A DNA stretch of 64,000 bases, from contig NZ_JAQMWP010000004.1 in the NCBI RefSeq assembly GCF_030403745.1, forward strand, positions 434,001 to 498,000. The letters run 5' to 3'. Under the pieces are notes generated by a model that saw nothing but the letters and a program-made list of their open reading frames with translations, made no database searches and was not told the DNA's origin. The DNA is from Streptomyces sp. S.PB5 (GTDB taxonomy: Bacteria; Actinomycetota; Actinomycetes; Streptomycetales; Streptomycetaceae). This document shows positions 47,501 to 55,382 of the stretch, one piece after another (the stretch's first letter is position 1; the number at the start of each line of letters is the position of its first letter). Made by a program: the position numbers and the translations under genes.

Positions 47501-48558
47501 TCGTGCACATGGAGCAGCCGACCTCCGCCGGTGGCGGCGGCAAGCGCAAGAAGCGCGGGCGTGGTGGCATCGAGCATGTGCACGAGGCCGCTGTGGCCGC
47601 GGAGACGGCGGAGGCCGAGAGCGCCGAGGTCGTCGACTCCGTCGAGGAGGAGACCGAGGCCGAGGTCGTCGCCGAGGTCGCCGAGCCGGTCGCGCTGCCC
47701 GCGCCCGCCTTCGAGCCGGACGAGGAGCTGTACAGCAGCGTCGCCGAGGCGGAGGCCGCGGTCGGCCGTGGCCGTTCCCGGCGCCGGGCGAGCCGTCGGG
47801 CCTCGGCTCCGGCCGGTGCGCCCAGGCGTGAGCGGGCTGAACGTGGCGAGCGCGGCGATCGTGGCGAGAAGGCCGAGCGCGCGGAGAAGGCCGAGGTCCC
47901 GACCGCGCAGGACGTGACCGCCGAGGAGGAGGCCGAGCGTCCGGTGCAGGTCGAGCCCGCCGTGCAGGCGCAGGCCGAGCCGGTCGCCGTCGAGGACCCG
48001 GTCGTCGAGGACGCCGCGCCCAAGGGACGTACGCGTCGTCGTGCGACCCGGAAGGTGTCCGCGCCGGCGGGTTCGCCCGCGGGTGCCGAAGCGGCCGTCG
48101 TGACGGTCGCCGAGTCCGCGCCGGCCGCCGAGGAGGCACCCGCCTCCGCCCCCGCCCCCGCGGAGGCCCCGGCCGAGCAGCCCGAGGCGTCCGCCGAGAG
48201 CGCCGCCCCGGCCCGTCCGCGGCGCCGTGCCGTGCGCAAGGCCACCGCGCCGACCGCGCCGGAGGAGACGGCCGTCGTGGTCGTCCCGGCCACGGAGTCG
48301 GCGGCGGACACCGCCGCGCAGGCCCCGGCGCCTGCCGAGGAGTCCGCCGACGAGGCCGCCCCGGCCAAGAAGACGGCCCGCAAGACGGCCAAGAAGGCGA
48401 CGGCGAAGAAGGCCGCCACCAAGAAGACGGCGGCCAAGAAGACGGCCGCCAAGAAGGTCACGGCGAAGAAGGCCACGACCAAGAAGGCGGCGGCGAAGAA
48501 GACCGCGGCGGCGGAGCAGACGCTGTCCTCGGTCTCGGCCACCGCCGACGAGAGCTGA
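44509..48558 (+). CDS. rne: Ribonuclease E/G with long repeat-rich arms
   Basis: The 1349-residue endoribonuclease starts RNA decay and rRNA/tRNA processing. The catalytic core is central: S1 domain (YVGNVYLGKVQNVLPSMEAAF, about 625-645), DNase I-like site with Asp887 (VVVDVNTGKF) and Asp931 (VIDFIDM), and the zinc-link CVHC (989-992). The arms are disordered. Five N-terminal and three C-terminal copies of an Arg-rich module (GRTRRRATRRASAPAGAP) alternate with acidic stretches. The C-terminus is a histone H1-like Lys/Ala tail (KKTAAKKTAAKKVTAKK). ATG 44509 starts MLEPTEPTEG. Two N-terminal modules are 141-bp near-identical DNA repeats. Confidence 0.95.
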   Translation: MLEPTEPTEGSELNTPSDTLPPRRRRRAASRPAGSPVTGAAGTPDEVTPAIPAAGSEEIEETEKTEEPTVATAAEVPEAAPAGRTRRRATRRASAPAGAPVAAEVAETVVAAAEEKAEEAVAEVVADEAVEAPEAAPAGRTRRRATRRASAPAGAPVAAEVAETVVPAAEEKAEEAVAEAPAEAAPAGRTRRRATRRASAPAGAPQGAEAVQDTETAEDTAAPAQAEPESTVAAEAAAEEEAPRRARRRATRRVSAPAGAPESVEAPVSAAEKNEPVEPVETVVEPEAAEAAETVAASEAPADDASPRRARRRSVRRAATGFSAPAAQPAAVEADEDGEDEGARRPARPAVAVFQAPVFTEPQFQTPQRAAAEAAAAEAEAEEPEAEFQEEEPAPRRRRRRRGEEAAEAQVVEAAAEEETEDAEESAEDVVEAEDAEETGSRRRRRRGGRRRRRGESAEAEGEESDEFAAEQDERADQDAADTAEQGEEDAEEDSDEGGSSSSSSRRRRRRRRRAGDSSVDTEPGDGDPERTVVKVREPRPKAEPSDEVQSIKGSTRLEAKKQRRREGREQGRRRVPIITEAEFLARREAVERVMVVRQSGERTQIGVLEDNVLVEHYVNKEQSTSYVGNVYLGKVQNVLPSMEAAFIDIGKGRNAVLYAGEVNFEALGMANGPRRIESALKSGQSVLVQVTKDPIGHKGARLTSQVSLPGRYLVYVPEGSMTGISRKLPDTERARLKTILKKIVPEDAGVIVRTAAEGASEDELRRDVERLQAQWEDIQKKAKNGNAPTLLYGEPDMTVRVVRDIFNEDFTKVVVSGDEAWETIHGYVSHVAPDLADRLSKWTSEVDVFATYRIDEQLAKALDRKVWLPSGGSLVIDRTEAMVVVDVNTGKFTGQGGNLEETVTRNNLEAAEEIVRQLRLRDLGGIIVIDFIDMVLESNRDLVLRRLLECLGRDRTKHQVAEVTSLGLVQMTRKRVGQGLLESFSETCVHCNGRGVIVHMEQPTSAGGGGKRKKRGRGGIEHVHEAAVAAETAEAESAEVVDSVEEETEAEVVAEVAEPVALPAPAFEPDEELYSSVAEAEAAVGRGRSRRRASRRASAPAGAPRRERAERGERGDRGEKAERAEKAEVPTAQDVTAEEEAERPVQVEPAVQAQAEPVAVEDPVVEDAAPKGRTRRRATRKVSAPAGSPAGAEAAVVTVAESAPAAEEAPASAPAPAEAPAEQPEASAESAAPARPRRRAVRKATAPTAPEETAVVVVPATESAADTAAQAPAPAEESADEAAPAKKTARKTAKKATAKKAATKKTAAKKTAAKKVTAKKATTKKAAAKKTAAAEQTLSSVSATADES
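44737..45045. repeat. 141-bp direct repeat within rne
   Basis: Copies at 44737-44877 and 44905-45045 are 141 bp each and differ at only 3 positions by my reading, with period 168 bp (56 codons). They encode the module PEAAPAGRTRRRATRRASAP and the following acidic helix. Confidence 0.9.
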
Positions 48559-48608
48559 GGCCGTCGAGCTGAGGCCGACGAGACCGAGGTCTCTCTGTAG
48601 GAAGTAAG

Positions 48609-48649
48609 TGATCCGTCCCCGGTTTTGACCAGGGGCGGATCATTTTTTT
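48609..48649 (+). terminator. Rho-independent terminator after rne
   Basis: TGATCCGTCCCC (48609-48620) pairs with GGGGCGGATCA (48632-48642) with a one-base bulge, followed by seven T residues. It is the clearest intrinsic terminator in the window. Confidence 0.92.
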
Positions 48650-48677
48650 GCTTTGCTTGCACAACCCCTTGCGGTTT

Positions 48678-48715
48678 CGGGTCGTCATACAGGTGTCGAA
48701 TGTGCGAACGACCCG
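48678..48715. promoter_or_regulatory. Inverted repeat upstream of the rml operon
   Basis: CGGGTCGT (48678-48685) and ACGACCCG (48708-48715) are perfect 8-bp arms 22 nt apart. They lie about 110 nt before rmlA, near an AT-rich tract with TACGAT (48740 region), and may be an operator. Otherwise 48650-48821 shows no gene. Confidence 0.35.
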
Positions 48716-48821
48716 TGAATCGCCCCCGCCGGGGGTCGGTTACGATGTGAGCTGAGAATTACGACAAATAGGCACAGTTGGGGTCCCGTCCCCATCTCGC
48801 ACCGTCATTGGGGCTCATTAC

Positions 48822-49889
48822 GTGAAGGCACTCGTGCTCTCCGGGGGAGCGGGCACTCGCCTCCGCCCGATCACCCACACCTCCGCCAAGCAGCTGGTTC
48901 CGGTCGCCAACAAGCCCGTGCTCTTCTACGGGTTGGAGGCGATCGCCGAGGCCGGGATCACCGAGGTCGGCATCGTCGTCGGCGACACCGCGGAGGAGAT
49001 CCGTGAGGCGGTGGGCGACGGCTCGCAGTTCGGGATCGAGGTCACCTACATCCCGCAGGAAGCGCCGCTCGGGCTCGCCCACGCCGTGCTGATCGCCCGG
49101 GACTTCCTCGGTGACGACGACTTCGTCATGTACCTCGGCGACAACTTCATCGTCGGCGGCATCACCGGTCTGGTGGACGAGTTCAGGGCCGAGCGGCCCG
49201 AGGCGCAGATCCTGCTGACCCAGGTCCCCAACCCCACCTCCTTCGGTGTCGCCGAACTCGACGCCGGCGGCCGGGTGGTGGGCCTGGAGGAGAAGCCGAA
49301 GGAGCCCAAGAGCGACCTCGCGCTCGTCGGCGTCTACCTGTTCACCCCGGCCATACACGAGGCGGTCCGCTCCATCGAGCCGTCCTGGCGCGGGGAGCTG
49401 GAGATCACGCACGCCATCCAGTGGCTGATCGACGAGAAGCGCGACGTCCGCTCCACCACCATCTCCGGCTACTGGAAGGACACCGGCAACGTCGTCGACA
49501 TGCTGGAGGTCAACCGGTCCGTCCTGGAGAGCCTGGAGCCGCACACCGCCGGCACGGTCGACGAGGCCAGCGAGATCATCGGCCGCGTCCGCATCGAGGC
49601 GGGCGCACAGGTCAGCGGCAGCCGGATCGTCGGCCCCGCGATCATCGGCGCCGGTACCGTGGTGAACGACGCCTACATCGGTCCCTTCACCTCCGTCTCG
49701 GAGGACTGCCGGATCGAGGACAGCGAAATCGAGTACTCCATCGTGCTGCGCGGGTCCTCCGTGACCGGTGTGCGCCGCGTGGAGTCCTCGCTCATCGGCC
49801 GTGACGTCGAGGTCACGCCCGCTCCCCGTAACCCCAAGGCCCACCGGCTCGTGCTCGGTGATCACAGCAAGGTGCAGATCTCCTCATGA
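48822..49889 (+). CDS. rmlA: Glucose-1-phosphate thymidylyltransferase
   Basis: The 355-residue enzyme makes dTDP-glucose from glucose-1-phosphate and dTTP. The nucleotide loop GGAGTRLRPITHTSAKQLVPV (8-28), the Mg site YLGDN and EEKPKEPKSD are present. The long form with a C-terminal left-handed beta-helix (GRVRIEAGAQVSGSRIVGPAIIGAGT) matches the StrD/DesIII-type enzymes of antibiotic and surface-sugar clusters. GTG 48822 starts the deoxysugar operon; the stop overlaps the rmlB ATG. Confidence 0.93.
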   Translation: MKALVLSGGAGTRLRPITHTSAKQLVPVANKPVLFYGLEAIAEAGITEVGIVVGDTAEEIREAVGDGSQFGIEVTYIPQEAPLGLAHAVLIARDFLGDDDFVMYLGDNFIVGGITGLVDEFRAERPEAQILLTQVPNPTSFGVAELDAGGRVVGLEEKPKEPKSDLALVGVYLFTPAIHEAVRSIEPSWRGELEITHAIQWLIDEKRDVRSTTISGYWKDTGNVVDMLEVNRSVLESLEPHTAGTVDEASEIIGRVRIEAGAQVSGSRIVGPAIIGAGTVVNDAYIGPFTSVSEDCRIEDSEIEYSIVLRGSSVTGVRRVESSLIGRDVEVTPAPRNPKAHRLVLGDHSKVQISS

Positions 49890-50872
49890 CCACCCGGATT
49901 CTGGTGACCGGCGGTGCCGGCTTCATCGGCTCGCACTACGTCCGTACCGTGCTCGGCCCCGAGGGCCCCGGTGACGTCGAGATCACCGTCCTCGACAAGC
50001 TGACGTACGCGGGCAACCCGGCCAACCTCGACGAGGTGCGCGAGCACCCCGGGTTCGCCTTCGTGCAGGGCGACATCTGCGACCCCGAGCTGGTCGGCAA
50101 GCTGATGGCCGAGCACGACCAGGTGGTGCACTTCGCCGCCGAGTCGCACGTGGACCGCTCCATCGACGGCGGCGCCGAGTTCGTCCGTACGAACGTCGTG
50201 GGCACTCACACCCTCATCGACGCCGCCCACCGCGCGGGCATCAAGACCTTCGTGCACATCTCCACCGACGAGGTCTACGGCTCGATCGACGAGGGCTCCT
50301 GGCCCGAGACCCACCCGCTGCAGCCGAACTCGCCGTATTCCTCGGCGAAGGCCTCCAGCGACCTGATCGCGCTGTCGTACCACCGCACTCACGGCCTCGA
50401 CGTGCGCGTGACCCGCTGTTCCAACAACTACGGGCACCACCACTTCCCCGAGAAGGTCATCCCGCTCTTCGTGACCAACCTCCTCGACGGCAAGAAGGTC
50501 CCGCTGTACGGCGACGGCGGCAACGTCCGGGACTGGCTGCACATCGACGACCACGTCCAGGGCATCGAGCTGGTGCGCACCAAGGGCCGGGCGGGCGAGG
50601 TCTACAACATCGGCGGCGGCACCGAGCTCTCCAACAAGGAGCTCACCGGGCTGCTGCTCGCGGCCTGCGGCGCCGACTGGGAGACCAGCGTCGAGTACGT
50701 CGAGGACCGCAAGGGCCACGACCGCCGTTACTCCGTGGACTGCACGAAGATTCGCGAGGAACTCGGGTACGAGCCCCGCAAGAGCTTCGAGCAGGGCCTC
50801 GCGGAGACGGTCCAGTGGTACCGCGACAACCGTGCCTGGTGGGAGCCGCTGAAGGAGCGCGCGGCGCTCTGA
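49886..50872 (+). CDS. rmlB: dTDP-glucose 4,6-dehydratase
   Basis: The 328-residue short-chain dehydrogenase-type enzyme makes dTDP-4-keto-6-deoxyglucose. It has the NAD loop TGGAGFIGSH (about 7-16), STDEVYGSIDEG, the catalytic YSSAKASSD (Tyr-x3-Lys) and RCSNNYGHHHFPEKVIPL. Its ATG overlaps the rmlA stop (ATGA), so the genes are coupled. It is followed by rmlD after 82 nt with a short GC hairpin. Confidence 0.95.
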   Translation: MTTRILVTGGAGFIGSHYVRTVLGPEGPGDVEITVLDKLTYAGNPANLDEVREHPGFAFVQGDICDPELVGKLMAEHDQVVHFAAESHVDRSIDGGAEFVRTNVVGTHTLIDAAHRAGIKTFVHISTDEVYGSIDEGSWPETHPLQPNSPYSSAKASSDLIALSYHRTHGLDVRVTRCSNNYGHHHFPEKVIPLFVTNLLDGKKVPLYGDGGNVRDWLHIDDHVQGIELVRTKGRAGEVYNIGGGTELSNKELTGLLLAACGADWETSVEYVEDRKGHDRRYSVDCTKIREELGYEPRKSFEQGLAETVQWYRDNRAWWEPLKERAAL

Positions 50873-50954
50873 CGCGCCGGCCCTTCGAACGGGCCCGGGG
50901 GCGCCCCGGGCCCGTTCAGGCGTTCCCAGCCGCCCCCGACCCAGAAGAAGAGAC

Positions 50955-51872
50955 ATGAATCCGACACAGGAACAGGCAAGCGTCCCCTCCGGCTGGCTGG
51001 TCACCGGGGCCGGCGGCATGCTCGGCCAGGACGTCCAGGCGCGCCTTGCCGCCGCGGGTGAGAAGTTCACCGCGCTGGACCGCACAGCTCTGGACCTCAC
51101 CGACGCCGACGCCGTACAGCGGGCGCTGGAGCTGCACCGGCCCGCCGTGGTCGTCAACTGCGCTGCCTGGACCGCCGTGGACGACGCCGAGACCCGCGAG
51201 GCCGAGGCGCTCGCGATCAACGGCGACGCACCGGCCCACCTCGCCGCCGCCTGCGCCCGCACCGGCGCCGTCCTGCTCCACGTCTCCACCGACTACGTCT
51301 TCGCGGGCGACGCCACCACCCCGTACGCCGAGGACGCCTCCACCGCCCCGCGCAGCGCCTACGGCCGCACCAAGCTGGCCGGCGAACAGGCCGTGCTCGG
51401 CATCGAGCGCGGTTACGTCGTGCGGACCGCCTGGCTGTACGGCACCGGCGGCCCCAACTTCGTCCGTACGATGATCAAGCTCGCGGGCATCAAGGACACC
51501 CTGGACGTCGTCGACGACCAGCGCGGCCAGCCCACCTGGAGCGCCGACCTGGCCGGGCTGCTGGTCGAGCTGGGCCGCGGCGCCCTCGTCGGCACCGCCC
51601 CCGCCGGGATCTACCACGGCACCAGCTCCGGCGAGACCACCTGGTACGGCTTCACCCGGGAGATCTTCCGGCTGCTGGGCACCGACCCGGACCGGGTCCG
51701 CCCCACCACCAGCGAGGCGTTCGTACGCCCCGCGCCCCGCCCGGCGTACAGCGTGCTCGGTCACGAGCGCTTCGCCGCGGCCGGTATCGAGCCGCTGCGC
51801 GACTGGCGCGTGGCGCTCACCGAGGCGTTCCCGGAGATCCTCCGGGTCCACGAGAAGGAGAACTCGGCGTGA
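50955..51872 (+). CDS. rmlD: dTDP-4-dehydrorhamnose reductase
   Basis: The 305-residue NADPH reductase completes dTDP-L-rhamnose. It has TGAGGMLGQDVQ at the N-terminus, VNCAAWTAVDDAE, STDYVFAGD and YGRTKLAGEQAV (catalytic Tyr/Lys). ATG 50955 follows AGAAGAGAC. Its stop overlaps the glycosyltransferase GTG (GTGA), so sugar donor and transferase are co-translated. RmlB, RmlD and RmlC together make dTDP-L-rhamnose. Confidence 0.94.
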   Translation: MNPTQEQASVPSGWLVTGAGGMLGQDVQARLAAAGEKFTALDRTALDLTDADAVQRALELHRPAVVVNCAAWTAVDDAETREAEALAINGDAPAHLAAACARTGAVLLHVSTDYVFAGDATTPYAEDASTAPRSAYGRTKLAGEQAVLGIERGYVVRTAWLYGTGGPNFVRTMIKLAGIKDTLDVVDDQRGQPTWSADLAGLLVELGRGALVGTAPAGIYHGTSSGETTWYGFTREIFRLLGTDPDRVRPTTSEAFVRPAPRPAYSVLGHERFAAAGIEPLRDWRVALTEAFPEILRVHEKENSA

Positions 51873-53875
51873 CAGTCAAGGTCAGCGTCGTCATCGCGGT
51901 CTACAACCCGGGCAAGTACGTCGAGGACTGCATCCAGGGTCTGCTCCGCCAGAGCCTGACGCCCGACGAGTTCGAGGTCTTCTTCGTCAACGACGGCTCC
52001 ACCGACGAGACCCCGGCCCGTCTGGACCGGCTCGCGGCCGAGCACCCGCACATCCACGTCATCCACCAGGACGCCTCCGGCTGGTCGGGCCGCCCCCGCA
52101 ACACCGGCATCGACGCCGCGCGGGGCGAGTACGTCATGTTCGCCGACCACGACGACTGGCTGGGCGACGAGGCCCTTGAGCGGATGTACGAGTACGGCAA
52201 GGCCAACGAGGCCGACGTCGTCATCGGCAAGATGGCCGGCATCGGCCGCCCCGTGCCTCAGGAGCTGTTCCGGGTCAACCGGCCGCGCGTCTCGGTGGCG
52301 AACGCCCCGCTGATGGACAGCCTCACCCCGCACAAGATGTTCCGCCGGGAGTTCCTCGCCGAGCACAACATGCGCTTCAAGGAGGGCCGGCGCCGCCTCG
52401 AGGACCATGTCTTCGTCGTCGAGGCCTACCTGCGCGCGAAGAGCGTCGCCGTCCTCAGCGACTACCTGTGCTACTACCACATCACCCGCGACGACGGCTC
52501 CAACGCGGGCTTCCAGCGCTTCGACCCGGTCGGCTACTTCAACAACCTCCGCGAGGCCCTCGACATCGTCGAGGAGCTCACCGAGCCCGGCCCGCTGCGC
52601 GACAGGATCTTCAGCCGCTGGCTGCGCAACGAGATGGTCGAGCGGCTGCGCGGCAAGCGCCTGCTCAAGCTCCCCGAGGACTACGCCGAGGAGCTCTACC
52701 GCGAGATCCGCGGTGTCGTCACCGAGCGCTTCGGCCCCGGTGTCACCGCCAACATCGCCCCCGTCCAGCAGGTGGTGGCGGGCCTGATCCACGCCGACCT
52801 CTACGAGGACATCCGGGCCCTCGCCGAGTGGGAGGCCGCGATCAAGCCGACCGGCACGCTGGACTCCCTGACCTGGGAGAACGGCCACCTGAACATCGGC
52901 TTCACCTCCGAGTACCAGGTCGACGACGCCCCGATGACCTTCCGGAAGGACGGCGAGCGCGACCTGCTCGGGCTGCCGCTCTCCGACAAGGCGCTCCTGG
53001 CGCTGACCGAGCAGGACATCGCCCTGGACGCCCCGGTCGGCGCCAGTGACGTGGACCTGGTCGTCCGGCACCGCGAGGACGCCCGGCAGTACTACCTGCC
53101 CGTCACCTCCGAACTGCACCGCGTGGACGCCGGCGACGGCTCCTTCCGGCTGCGGATCACCGCGGACTCCGTGCTCGACCCGGAGACCGCGGCCGGCGGC
53201 GAGCCCCTGACCCGCGGCCTGTGGGATCTGCACCTGCGGATCAAGTCCTGCGGCTGGAGCAAGGAGACCCGGCTCGGCGCGGTGCGCGGCGAGGACGTGG
53301 AGGCCGGGCGCCTGGCCGCGCTCACCGGCGAGCCGCGGCGCATGGTCCTGCCGTACTTCACGGACGGCCCCGGCAATCTCTCCCTCGACGTCGACCAGCA
53401 CACCAACAAGCTGGAGCGCGAGGCCGTGACGCTGATGGACCCGGCGGCCGCCGTGGTCGAGGGCTCTGCCGTCCGGCTCCCGCTGGCCCTCGCGGTGGAG
53501 CAGGCGGGTGCGGGGGAGCCCGTCCAGCTGCGCTTCGAGCGCAAGAACGTCGGCAAGTTCCCCGCCGACGCCGTCGCGGACGGCTCCACGGTGACCGCCG
53601 AGCTGCCGCTGGAGAAGCTCACCGGGATGCGCTGGGCGGTGCGGATCGGTGTGCCGTCGGCCGACCGGGGCGAGGCAAAATGGACCCGGCTCCCCGTCGA
53701 CGTGGTGGTGGACGCCGAGGGCCGGGCCAAGGTCATCGACCGGCACACCCCGCCGGCCAAGCCCGCGCCGAAGCCGAAGTCCGCTCCGAAGAAGAAGCAG
53801 GCGCCGCGTCCGCTGTGGCGCCGGGCGGCCGGGCGGCTCAAGCGCGCCCTGACGAACCAGCAGAAGAACAGCTGA
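51869..53875 (+). CDS. Family-2 glycosyltransferase with large C-terminal domain (TarS/TarP-like)
   Basis: The 668-residue protein has an N-terminal GT-A domain (about 1-230): VSVVIAVYNPGKYVEDCI, FVNDGSTDETP, the HQDASGWSGRPRNTGID loop and the metal motif ADHDDW. The GRPRN loop resembles staphylococcal wall-teichoic-acid glycosyltransferases. A helical linker follows, then two beta-rich repeats (about 340-620) and a basic KKK/RR tail (APKPKSAPKKKQAPRPLWRR). There is no membrane helix. It probably moves a dTDP-sugar, likely rhamnose, onto a wall polymer at the inner membrane face. The gene is coupled to rmlD. Confidence 0.85.
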   Translation: MTVKVSVVIAVYNPGKYVEDCIQGLLRQSLTPDEFEVFFVNDGSTDETPARLDRLAAEHPHIHVIHQDASGWSGRPRNTGIDAARGEYVMFADHDDWLGDEALERMYEYGKANEADVVIGKMAGIGRPVPQELFRVNRPRVSVANAPLMDSLTPHKMFRREFLAEHNMRFKEGRRRLEDHVFVVEAYLRAKSVAVLSDYLCYYHITRDDGSNAGFQRFDPVGYFNNLREALDIVEELTEPGPLRDRIFSRWLRNEMVERLRGKRLLKLPEDYAEELYREIRGVVTERFGPGVTANIAPVQQVVAGLIHADLYEDIRALAEWEAAIKPTGTLDSLTWENGHLNIGFTSEYQVDDAPMTFRKDGERDLLGLPLSDKALLALTEQDIALDAPVGASDVDLVVRHREDARQYYLPVTSELHRVDAGDGSFRLRITADSVLDPETAAGGEPLTRGLWDLHLRIKSCGWSKETRLGAVRGEDVEAGRLAALTGEPRRMVLPYFTDGPGNLSLDVDQHTNKLEREAVTLMDPAAAVVEGSAVRLPLALAVEQAGAGEPVQLRFERKNVGKFPADAVADGSTVTAELPLEKLTGMRWAVRIGVPSADRGEAKWTRLPVDVVVDAEGRAKVIDRHTPPAKPAPKPKSAPKKKQAPRPLWRRAAGRLKRALTNQQKNS

Positions 53876-53885
53876 GGACCTTGTG

Positions 53886-54479
53886 ATGCGACCTCTTTCC
53901 CTCGACGGCGCCTGGGTGCACGAGCCGAAGGTCTTCCCCGACGGCCGGGGCAGCTTCCACGAGTGGTTCAAGGCCCCCCTCTTCACCGAGGCGGTCGGCC
54001 ACCCGCTGAACCTCGCCCAGGCCAACATGTCGGTCTCCAGCCGGGGCACCCTGCGCGGCATCCACTTCGCGGACGTGCCGCCCAGCCAGGCCAAGTACGT
54101 CAAGTGCGTGCGCGGCGCGGTCCTCGACGTGATCGTGGACATCCGGGTGGGCTCGCCGACCTTCGGCCAGTGGGAGATCGTCCGCCTCGACGACCAGGAC
54201 CACCACGCCGTCTACCTCTCCGAGGGCCTCGGCCACGGCTTCATGGCGCTCACCGACGACGCGACCGTGGTCTACCTGTGCTCCGAGGGGTACGCCCCCG
54301 AGCGCGAGCACGGCATCCACCCGCTGGACCCGGAGCTCGGCATCGAGTGGCCCGCCGACCTCACCCCGCTGCTCTCCGCCAAGGACGAGCAGGCCCCGAG
54401 CCTGGCCGAGGCCCGGGAGCAGGGCCTGCTGCCCTCGTACGAGGAGGCCGTGGCGTACCGGGCGAGCCTGGGGCGCTGA
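53886..54479 (+). CDS. rmlC: dTDP-4-dehydrorhamnose 3,5-epimerase
   Basis: The cupin epimerase has about 197 residues. The active-site region is RGTLRGIHFAD with the catalytic His, followed by YVKCVRGAVLDVIVDIRVGSPTFG and LSEGLGHGFMALTDDATVVYLCSEGYAP. ATG 53886 lies 7 nt after GAGGA; GTG 53883 is also possible. It ends the deoxysugar operon and is followed by a small hairpin. The set rmlA, B, C, D is complete. Confidence 0.92.
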   Translation: MRPLSLDGAWVHEPKVFPDGRGSFHEWFKAPLFTEAVGHPLNLAQANMSVSSRGTLRGIHFADVPPSQAKYVKCVRGAVLDVIVDIRVGSPTFGQWEIVRLDDQDHHAVYLSEGLGHGFMALTDDATVVYLCSEGYAPEREHGIHPLDPELGIEWPADLTPLLSAKDEQAPSLAEAREQGLLPSYEEAVAYRASLGR

Positions 54480-54491
54480 GCCCAGTTTGAC

Positions 54492-54509
54492 CGGGCCTGA
54501 GGAGGCCCG
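54492..54509 (+). terminator. Short hairpin after rmlC
   Basis: CGGGCCT (54492-54498) and AGGCCCG (54503-54509) form a 7-bp stem with a 4-nt loop right after the operon end. It is weaker than the other terminators here. Confidence 0.6.
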
Positions 54510-54564
54510 TAACCTTGACCGTCGGCGTGTCGACTGGCATGCCACATCCCCGTAAACCCTTTTC

Positions 54565-54589
54565 CTCCGGAGCACCGGGTGTTCCGGAG
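54565..54589 (+). promoter_or_regulatory. Strong hairpin in the rplU leader
   Basis: CTCCGGAGCAC (54565-54575) pairs with GTGTTCCGGAG (54579-54589) through 11 pairs with one G-U and a 3-nt loop. It lies about 70 nt upstream of rplU. Ribosomal protein leaders of the L21 operon are known regulatory RNAs in several bacteria; this may be one, or a transcript start element. Confidence 0.45.
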
Positions 54590-54657
54590 AGGCTGTTCGC
54601 GTGCCGGGCGGCTGGACTGCGGGGGTGCCGTTCCCCGAGCGAGAGAGTGAGATCCGC

Positions 54658-54978
54658 GTGTACGCCATCGTGCGCAGCGGTGGTCGCCAGCACAAGGTTG
54701 CTGTCGGCGACATCGTTGAGGTTGACAAGATTTCCACTGCCAAGGTTGGCGACACGGTCGAGCTCTCGACCCTGCTCGTTGTCGACGGCGAGTCCGTGAC
54801 CAGCGACCCGTGGGTGCTGGCCGGCATCAAGGTCCAGGCCGAGGTCGTGGACCACCACAAGGGCCAGAAGATCGACATTCTGCGCTACAAGAACAAGACC
54901 GGCTACCGCCGTCGTCAGGGCCACCGCCAGCAGTACACGGCGATCAAGGTCACTGAGATCCCCGCGGCTGCGAAGTAA
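54658..54978 (+). CDS. rplU: 50S ribosomal protein L21
   Basis: The protein of 106 residues is the normal L21 length. It starts [24 protein letters not shown] and has the basic loop [19 protein letters not shown]. It binds 23S rRNA domain VI. GTG 54658 follows GAGAGAGTGAGATCC; upstream in-frame codons belong to the leader. L27 follows 14 nt later, the invariant rplU-rpmA-obg order. Confidence 0.97.
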   Translation: MYAIVRSGGRQHKVAVGDIVEVDKISTAKVGDTVELSTLLVVDGESVTSDPWVLAGIKVQAEVVDHHKGQKIDILRYKNKTGYRRRQGHRQQYTAIKVTEIPAAAK

Positions 54979-54992
54979 GGGACTGAGGAGAG

Positions 54993-55247
54993 ATGGCACA
55001 CAAGAAGGGCGCATCGTCCACCCGTAACGGTCGTGACTCCAACGCTCAGCGCCTCGGCGTGAAGCGCTTCGGCGGTCAGGTCGTGAACGCGGGCGAGATC
55101 CTGGTCCGTCAGCGCGGCACCCACTTCCACCCCGGCGCGGGCGTCGGCCGTGGCGGCGACGACACGCTGTTCGCGCTGAACGCCGGTGCGGTGCAGTTCG
55201 GCACCCACCGTGGCCGTAAGGTCGTGAACATCGTTCCGGTCGCCTGA
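54993..55247 (+). CDS. rpmA: 50S ribosomal protein L27
   Basis: The 84-residue protein matches L27 throughout: [28 protein letters not shown], then [23 protein letters not shown]. The N-terminus reaches the peptidyl-transferase centre. ATG 54993 follows GAGGAGAG. A terminator-like hairpin lies between it and obg. Confidence 0.97.
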   Translation: MAHKKGASSTRNGRDSNAQRLGVKRFGGQVVNAGEILVRQRGTHFHPGAGVGRGGDDTLFALNAGAVQFGTHRGRKVVNIVPVA

Positions 55248-55282
55248 GCTCAGGCTTAGGGCTTCAGACCGAACGTTTCGCG

Positions 55283-55322
55283 AGGCGGACCTCACTTCCC
55301 CTGTGGGAAGGCGGGTCCGCCT
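55283..55322 (+). terminator. Terminator after rpmA
   Basis: AGGCGGACC (55283-55291) and GGTCCGCCT (55314-55322) form the outer stem, with an inner TTCCC/GGGAA stem (55296-55300, 55305-55309). TTT follows. It may only partly terminate, since obg lies 60 nt on. Confidence 0.8.
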
Positions 55323-55382
55323 TTCGCGTGTTACAGCAGTAGAGAACCGTACGAACATTTCAAGTGCTGGAGGCACCTCACC

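Noticed and set aside
43513..47583. A 1356-codon open frame on the minus strand opposite TIGR03936 and rne
   Set aside because: Shadow of the plus-strand codon bias; composition is Leu/Gly/Arg-rich with no motif.
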